NCBI GenBank assembly: GCA_002150815.3
Contig: NDFF03000040.1
Span: forward strand, 310,001 to 374,000
DNA length: 64,000 nt
Direction of reading: 5' to 3'
Source: Grammothele lineata
Taxonomy: Eukaryota > Basidiomycota > Agaricomycetes > Polyporales > Polyporaceae
Shown: piece after piece, positions 57,620-64,000 of the stretch
Layout of the letters: each line of letters starts with the position of its first letter
Numbering within the stretch: the first letter of the stretch is position 1
The notes under the pieces: model-generated
Told to the model about the DNA's origin: nothing
What the model saw: the letters and a program-made list of their open reading frames with translations, nothing else
The model's database searches: none
Translations under genes and position numbers: made by a program

Positions 57620-58890
57620 TCAGAGCTCTTCCATAGGCTGACGCCCGACTAGCCACCCAACCTTCAGGACCCAGCGATCCCGTATCTCCTTCATCATATC
57701 CATCCCGTTCTCCTTGGCCTGCGCGAACTCGTCCAAACCCCTTTCCCATGTGGCGACCGTGTCTCGTCCAAACATGCCACCCTGACGGTTGACAAATTCA
57801 TCCACGTGGTCCACCCACGCCTTCCACTCCTCTGCGAGCCTCGAGGCCAGCATGGGTACAAGTGAGGCTTGCGTAAGCGGTGGCTGAGAGAGGATGTGGG
57901 TAGTAAGAGAGGCAAGAAAGAGGTAGGTCTCCGTGGGGTGTAGCTTGTCTTTGTGTTGTTGTCTAAGCGCGGCAGCGTGGGTCTGGGTAGTCTGGGACTT
58001 CGAAGAAGGATCGGCGGTGGCCACATTGGAGAAATAGGGAAGGTAGGATAAACATGCCGAAACGAAGTCCTGGATATGTAGACGAAGGCGCGAGACAATG
58101 TATTCGTCTCGCATGCCCCCTCCTCCGCTCGACGGTACTGGACTGAGAGACGACTCTCCTAGAGGTTGTTTGAGGGCAGAACCAAATCCGGACGAAGACG
58201 TAGATCGTTGGCTACCAAAGGCCCCTGCGTGCCCCCAGGACGAAAGGCCGAATTGAGAGAAAGGCGCGTTGGAATAGGGGTACGCATCCTTTAGCTTCTG
58301 TGCTGATGCGGCCATGCCCTGCAATGCAGTATCGAGAGTCGGTCGAGGGATGAGGGAGAGAATTGTCGGCTTCAGTGCGGGTTGCGCGGAGATCAACGCT
58401 GTCACGAGGGGCAACAGAGACTGAGGTGGTAAACTCGCTATAGATCGATTAGCCACTAGCTTTTGAGACCTGTGAGACATCTCTCACCGAGTAGGAAACC
58501 GACATCAACGTCGCTCTCGTCATTGGCATATGGTGGCTTGTTCTCCTTTACTGTCTCCCGACCCTTTCCCTCTGAAGTGGTTGAGGGTGCGGTCCGAATC
58601 CGTTTCGGGGCTGCACGCTTCGGTCGTTCCGGCGTAGGACTTCTGTCCATCCGTTCGTCTTTGTCATCATCTTCTGGCTCAAGTCTCCTCTTCGACAAGC
58701 GCTGTGGTACTTGCAATGGTTGCGAAACCACGCCCCAGGGTGAGGGCTGTGAATGCGGAACGGCAGCCCTACCTTGCATCATGGGAGCGGTTGAGAGACC
58801 GAAGCCGAAGCCGAGTGGTGAGGGAGAGTGACCAACAGGTCCTGGATGGAATCCAACTTGGAGGTGTGGATGTGAGACGACATTCGCCAT
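57620..58890 (-). CDS. STS1: Nuclear proteasome tethering factor Cut8/Sts1
   Basis: Tethers the 26S proteasome inside the nucleus and is itself a short-lived substrate. Exons 58890-58488 and 58437-57620 give 406 aa. The N-terminus is Pro/Gln-rich with a basic stretch (QRLSKRRLEPEDDDKDERMD, KRAAPKRIRTAP) that may serve as nuclear signal and ubiquitination sites. The helical Cut8 core starts across the splice at LASLPPQSLLPLVTALISAQ with LIPRPTLDTALQGM, and continues with RLRLHIQDFVSACLSYLPYF, YLFLASLTTHILSQPPL and EWKAWVDHVDEFVNRQGGMF. It ends KVGWLVGRQPMEEL. Both the helix order and the LIPRPTL motif match Cut8. It stands near the other end of the window from RPN5, a partner in the same pathway, probably by chance. 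Confidence 0.92.
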
Positions 58891-59671
58891 TGTAGGAGTT
58901 AGGTGGTCAAGGACGGTGAGGTGTGTAGACCGAGCGAAGGCGGAAGAGAAGCAAGACGCCCGTGCGCGAAGAAACGCCTACGCGACGTTCCACCTTCCCT
59001 GCCCTAAATCTATCACGTGCATCCGGCGTTATAGGGAACTTTTTTGCTGGTCGTTGTTGCTTTGGTCTTCCGCCTCGTCTCATCCATCTCTTGCCCTCTC
59101 GTAAAGGCACATTGTAGCTGGTATGTCCGTCTATCTCTTTTTTTGCGATGACGAGAGAAAATGAATCGCTACTTCGAAACCTACGGGTTGATGAACGTAG
59201 AATCATATACCCAAATTTCCGAGCTCTTAGTTGACATTTCTCGTCACGACGCTAAGACAGATCTTGCCACAGTTCCCTCGGTTTAAAGCTGCTTCTCAAG
59301 CATATCGGTGAGTATCTTTCTAGCCGGCCTGGGTGATGAATAACATAGAGTCAAGTCCCGAACCCGTCTGAAGGACGGGGAGTGACGACTTTTACCATGC
59401 TAATACTGACGTTCTATATCTGTATCGCGTTTTAGGATTGATCACTGACACTTGTTCTCTAGACTGTTTCGTATCTACGAGTCGTCCGATAGTTTTTGTC
59501 TATGGACAATAGCCTAATAGTAATCCAGGAGCAGTCCGTATCGTGTGTATTGTACTAGATACCTACGCAATGCGAGCGGGTCCACTGTTACCTCCGTGTG
59601 GAAGCGTCTCCATGTGTCTCAATGAAGTAAAAACAAGGAGCGATATTCTACAGTGCGAAAGAGGGCCTATG
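58891..59671. other. Intergenic region
   Basis: About 780 bases, AT-richer than neighbours, between CUT8 start and the CAS1-like stop. A ccgtctgaaggacgg hairpin-like word occurs near 59367-59382. No gene is supported; a short non-coding transcript could lie here, but nothing shows it. Confidence 0.4.
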
Positions 59672-62524
59672 TCATGGTTTTGGCCACATTACGTTCAGCA
59701 GCCACATTACGCCCAAGCCAATCAGCAACTTCACCGCCACTCCTGGCTGCCATTCCGACTCCCCGTACCAGACTCGAAAGCCAGGTGAAGGTGGAGGTTG
59801 TGAGCCCTCGGCGAGGCGATCCATCCACCTGCGCTGGGATCCTGCTTCCGAGGACGGAACCTCGTCAGGCTTCTGAGCCTCTTGATTGCCATCCTGCGGT
59901 GCCATGAAAATCACTTCGCCCTCCTGCGCCTGCGACGTTGTAGGTGGTTGAGGACGGCGCGAGGAGTCTATCTGTTGTGACGTGGTCGGGAGTGTGGCGG
60001 GCTTACCGGATCCACAGATCCAGTTCGTGATGTCGCCCGTGGCTTTGGCGATGAGGTGTGAGACGTAGATGAAGATCACTGTGGTAAGGAGGAGGTTGAT
60101 TGGGCGCGAATGCCGGCCAGGTATGACCTTGAGAATGCCCTTGGTGTCGCCCGCGAGCCAGAGATGGTACTGTATGATGAAAGTCTCCAGCGAGCACGTC
60201 CCGATGAAGGCGAAGACGCGCGATGACCCCGAGCGGAGAATCACGTTTGCATTGCGGAGGACGACGAATGCGCCGACCGGGAGGAAGGACACGTATGGGT
60301 GCCACAAGTTATACGCGAACTTGTCCGGCTGGGAAAGCTCGAAGGCGAAGAACCACAGGAGAATCACCACAGAGAGCCCTGCGGCAACACGTACGGCAAA
60401 CAGCCACTGTGGATGATCTGTGAGGCGCAGTTCGCGCACCTTGATGACCGCGAGGGCTGTAAACATGCCGAAGTAGACAATCCAGAGGTCGAGATTGACA
60501 CGAAACGCCCACTCCCGAGCAGACCAATGGATGTTGCAGAAACGCTCGAGGAACTCGAACGACATCTCCAGTAGCCATTGTTGGCTCATGACCCACGTAA
60601 CAGCGGCCATGGAGAGAAGGATCTTGACAACCAAAATAGGTGTGCGTTCGTTGTACTGAGCACCGACGAACATGGTCCCGTAGATGACTAGATACCAGAA
60701 CGATACCAGGGGCGCGAAGTAATAGTAGAGATAGTCGGTGTTCATGGTGTACGCAAGGAGGAGAGTGAGTAGGTTCAACCGAACCAAGACCTACGTAGAC
60801 ACAAATCAGTAAAACAAAGGCAATAAGCTGGCCTTGACTCACCTGGGCGACTCGTAGCAGCCCGAAATCAGCTTTCTTGACGTAGAAGGTGGTATGCCCA
60901 TAACCGGTCATGAACAAGTATGCCGCAACAAGGACGCGGATAGGGTTGTAGATTCCGGAGACTTTCGAAGCCCCAGTGTAATGGTAGATCAGAATAGCGA
61001 CTGCGGATATGGTCAGCACGGACAGCGGAAGCATGGATGATGAAGAAACTGACTTTGCATCCAGCCTTTCCACTCGTCCGTCTGCTCCCTGTTGAGGAAT
61101 CCGAGATCCTTGTCTCCACGGGTGACAGTGACAAGTCCAAGCACGAGGCAAAGGAGCGTCAAGAAGGCGAAAGTCCACGGATCAAACTGTTTCTGTTCTT
61201 TGAGCCAGTACCCTGTACGATCTGCAATGTAGATCAAGGCAGCTGAAAAGCTAACAACCACTGCAGGCACCTCTTCATCCGTAAGCCAAGGTAGGTTAGA
61301 TACACGAGGATCTAAATGCGTTTCAGTAGGCTTACAGACAAGCTGAACATGCGGCAACTCACTGAAGCGACGCGTAACCAACCAGCTTGCAGGTCCCCAA
61401 AGAATCACTGCTGCTAGCAGAAGCAGGTGCAACGCCGACGGCCACGGGTACGCGCGACAGCACGTCTTGTCCATCGGGAAAGTCTTCGACAACACGTTAT
61501 TGCAGCGCATATTCAGCAGCACCTGCGCCTGCATCTGCACGACCGCATTAGAGAAGTGCAGACCATCCACAGTCTGCGACTGGTGCAGCATCTCGTTGAA
61601 CACGAGCGGGAGGACCGCAGGCACGCCGGGGGGCCCGCGAGCCAGCAGTGGCGGGAGGAGAGCGAATCCATCCCTCCGTGCGCGGGGCTGGATGCGGTGC
61701 ATGAGGTCCGAATTCATTGCGTCGATGTCGGATGCATGCATCGATGCGGCGCGCTCGCGGGAGAGCTTGGACGCGACGACGTCCTCGACGGGCAGGACTA
61801 CAACTGTATCGGCGAGCGGGCCGGCGGCGGTGGATATGGAGTGGAAGGTAGTCTCGATCTTGGCTTCCCAGGCAGAGAGACCTCCCGACTCGGGATAACG
61901 GAGATACCATAGGCCAGAGCCAAGCACAAGAAGGGCGGGAGGTGGGGACGACGGATGGGGGATGGGGTGAAGAAATGTCTGTGTTTGACTAGAATTCAGG
62001 AAGGGGTCCCAGATGAACATCAGCTGGACGTCTGAGGTAGAGGTGTAAGTGTAGTCTTGATGCTTATGGTCGTCATCTGGGGGTTCTGAAGGGAGGCTTC
62101 TGTCCACAACATTTGCGAATTGGAAGTATAGTTGTCTTGTGACTGAGTCTCCAGCGAAAACTACGCGTCGGGATTTCATGCATATTCCGACGTCCTTTTC
62201 TTGGTATTGGTACATCATACAGCCTGATGATAGAGGTATGGAGAGGAGGGATGAGCAGAAAAACAGTAAGAACATACCATCGGGCTGCCAATTCTTGAAC
62301 CTTGCGTCCAGCCATCGCCCTCCCATTAGTAGCGATGTACAATGATCGGGGTCAGAATAATCTTGGGAAGAATATTTAGACTCGCACAAGTTTGGACAAG
62401 CTATACACGAACCGATGAACCCATATCGCAAGATCCCCAGGACAGCTGCCAGCCCTACGCAGGCCCAAGACAAGTAATGCGGCCAGAGCGGATTGAGGAC
62501 GAACTGAAAGCGCTTGGGAGGCAT
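59672..62524 (-). CDS. PC-esterase / CAS1-type polysaccharide O-acyltransferase
   Basis: Membrane O-acetyltransferase of the fungal Cas1 type, which adds acetyl groups to cell-wall or capsule polysaccharides in the Golgi, 897 aa. Exons 62524-62278, 62223-61054, 61000-60843 and 60790-59672. An N-terminal anchor helix (~15-40) leads into a PC-esterase domain with the GDS box [14 protein letters not shown] and, near residue 300, the partner Asp-His in [11 protein letters not shown]. Then about ten transmembrane helices follow, with [20 protein letters not shown] and [20 protein letters not shown] as the most conserved Cas1 block. The C-terminus is Ser/Pro-rich and ends with one more helix. The first intron (62277-62224, 54 nt) is open and in frame: retention inserts 18 residues after WQPDG and would separate the anchor from the GDS box. 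Confidence 0.92.
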
Positions 62525-63189
62525 GACGTCGTTGCAACTCGGCGACAAGCTCCCAGCGATCCAGGTAGATTCTCTAAGTTCAAAAGCAAAGGAATTCTAC
62601 GCTGTGTGTGACAATTGGTGTGCCGTGGGCCAAACAAATGCGGAGTGGGCTAGAGACCGCGGTGACAAGCCCCTGGTGGCGCGTACGCGGAAGCCGGTAC
62701 GATATACTCTTGCTCGTTGTGTTTTGAGCGGATTGGACGTGGTGACAGACCTAGGTTATGCAACAAATGGCCAGCGCGAATGACAGATGTCGTTGCGGGT
62801 TCCGGTGACACCACGGAAGGAAAGGAGAGAATGGCCAACGGCCCGGGGACTGCCAGCACCTCCAAGGCGGATCATCAAACAGGCGCCCACGTATTGGTGC
62901 GGTCTTAATCATGCTTTGTCGCGACTATTATCGGAACGTAAGCAATTGTCGACAACGGTATTCTACGTATGATATACAAATGAGTGCATCGTTTGCAGAG
63001 ACATCCCCCTGCGATACATGTGCCATGCGAAGTCCGTCACGAACAAATAGAAGAAGGCTGGAGGGTATCCAAACAATCTTTGGAAATGAGTGTAGCAATT
63101 ACGGCTGCGGCATGCTAGTAGAGTGTAGAGAATGGTCCATACGTCCACAATCAAGAGAAATCAACAGGAAAGATGCTGACATTGACCTC
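62525..63189. other. Intergenic region
   Basis: About 665 bases between the rhomboid stop and the CAS1-like start, both on the minus strand. Frames here are short and motif-free; it holds the CAS1-like promoter. Confidence 0.45.
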
Positions 63190-64000
63190 TCATATGCTTG
63201 AGGAGCTATATCCTGTTGAAAGTCTTAGCACCGATACTTCGTACGCTGTCCAGTATACTGACCTGTCCCCTTGCAGTGATTATTCAATGATGATGGGATA
63301 CAAGAGAGGTACCGGCACCATGAACATGCTAGGTAAGACGGTCAGCAGAAGAGAGGTTGCAAAGTTACAAACTGCGCACCAGCATTGGGGTCCGAAGTGT
63401 AAAAGTTGCGTGTCAGGACGACAAATAAAACAATGATGAGCGGGAGGGAGAGCACCCGCAGGGCGAGCACAATAGTACGGTGACGAGTTGAAGGGCTAAT
63501 AATGGGATACAGTGCCATGCCCACAAGGAGACCCATGAGAAGACCGCCAAGGTGAGCTGCGTGGATCAAGGTTCAGCCTAGTTACGAGTCGCGCATGTCA
63601 TGTACACATACCGAAGTTGTCGACGTCTAAATATCACTGATCAGCAAAGACGTCGATGTCACACTTGAAGAATGTGGACTTACATGGGATGAAGCCAATG
63701 GCGATACCGATAATCAACTCGATGATCATGAACACAAGCTTCTTCGTGGGTTGATATTGGTACCGCCAATGAGCGAACAGGTCGATCCAGGCCACAGCGA
63801 CCGTTCCGAAAATAGCCCCGCTGGCACCGACAGACGGCGAGCCGACTAAAGCAAAGTTGCCGCCGAGGATGTTTCTACGAACAATCAATAGATGCGGGGG
63901 AGAAGCGATGGAAACAACTCACCCGAAGATACCAGCAGCGAAGTACAGGACGATGAAGGGTAGAGAACCCATCTCCCGCTCAACTTGAGCGGATGCTGTC
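63190..64000 (-). CDS. Rhomboid-family intramembrane serine protease (N-terminus beyond window)
   Basis: Predicted rhomboid protease of the fungal secretory-pathway type; the 5' part lies right of the window. Readable exons are 64000-63923, 63874-63684, 63626-63612 (15 nt), 63556-63380, 63328-63263 and 63212-63190. EREMGSLPFIVLYFAAGIFG leads to the catalytic Ser motif GASGAIFG, and the catalytic His is in FAHLGGLLMGLLVG, reached by splicing through the 15-nt exon. The C-terminus carries the Cys-rich ACSWCRYLSCIPSS and HCKGTG segment, which such fungal rhomboids share. The last intron (63262-63213) has a good CTAAG branch site and gives the end GYSSSSI; if retained, the stop falls at 63225. 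Active-site residues are intact. Confidence 0.88.

Overview
The window is nuclear DNA of a filamentous basidiomycete, most likely an Agaricomycete wood or litter fungus. The evidence is the structure and the gene set. Nearly every gene is broken by short introns of about 50-60 nt with GT-AG ends. Coding sequence is GC-rich and genes are tightly packed on both strands. The content is typically fungal: fused ADE5,7, GATase-PabB fusion, Sts1/Cut8, Vta1, Tti1, Cas1-type acyltransferase, secreted pectin methylesterase. The species cannot be named from sequence alone. I rebuilt about 105 introns by hand from reading frame and splice signals. In the genes with a visible start and stop, apart from the GNAT gene and the PPR-like gene, exon lengths add up to a multiple of three, which supports the models.

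Layout, left to right. 0-7 kb: 3' part of proteasome lid RPN5 (+), mitoribosomal mS23 (-), a tiny metallothionein gene (+), an Lnt-like membrane nitrilase (+). 7.8-14.4 kb: two long low-complexity proteins facing each other. 14.8-23 kb: ADE5,7 (+), an ankyrin-CCCH zinc finger protein (-), NAD glycerol-3-phosphate dehydrogenase (-). 23-31.5 kb: SED5 syntaxin (+), an RRM nucleolar protein (-), UBC12 (-), an IPNS-like 2OG-Fe oxygenase (+), aminodeoxychorismate (PABA) synthase (-). 31.8-38.4 kb: TTI1 (+), dCMP deaminase (-), RNase P/MRP subunit POP3 (-). 39-47 kb: a GNAT acetyltransferase carrying a frameshift (+), an alpha-arrestin (+), an SDR oxidoreductase (-), VTA1 (+). 47-55 kb is gene-poor: a pectin methylesterase (-), a small coiled-coil protein (-), and a REX4-like exonuclease whose catalytic residues are lost (-). 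55-64 kb: a PPR-like mitochondrial protein (-), CUT8/STS1 (-), a PC-esterase/CAS1 acyltransferase (-), and a rhomboid protease (-) that runs off the right edge.

Most genes are housekeeping (protein turnover, nucleotide and folate synthesis, secretion, RNA processing). I see no biosynthetic cluster, transposon, tRNA, rRNA or CRISPR. The points worth a second look are the ATG-only first exon of the metallothionein, three GC-AG introns in two neighbouring genes, the apparently dead REX4 paralogue, an alternative Arg-rich leader on GPD1, an intact P-loop fused to dCMP deaminase, and the frameshifted GNAT gene.
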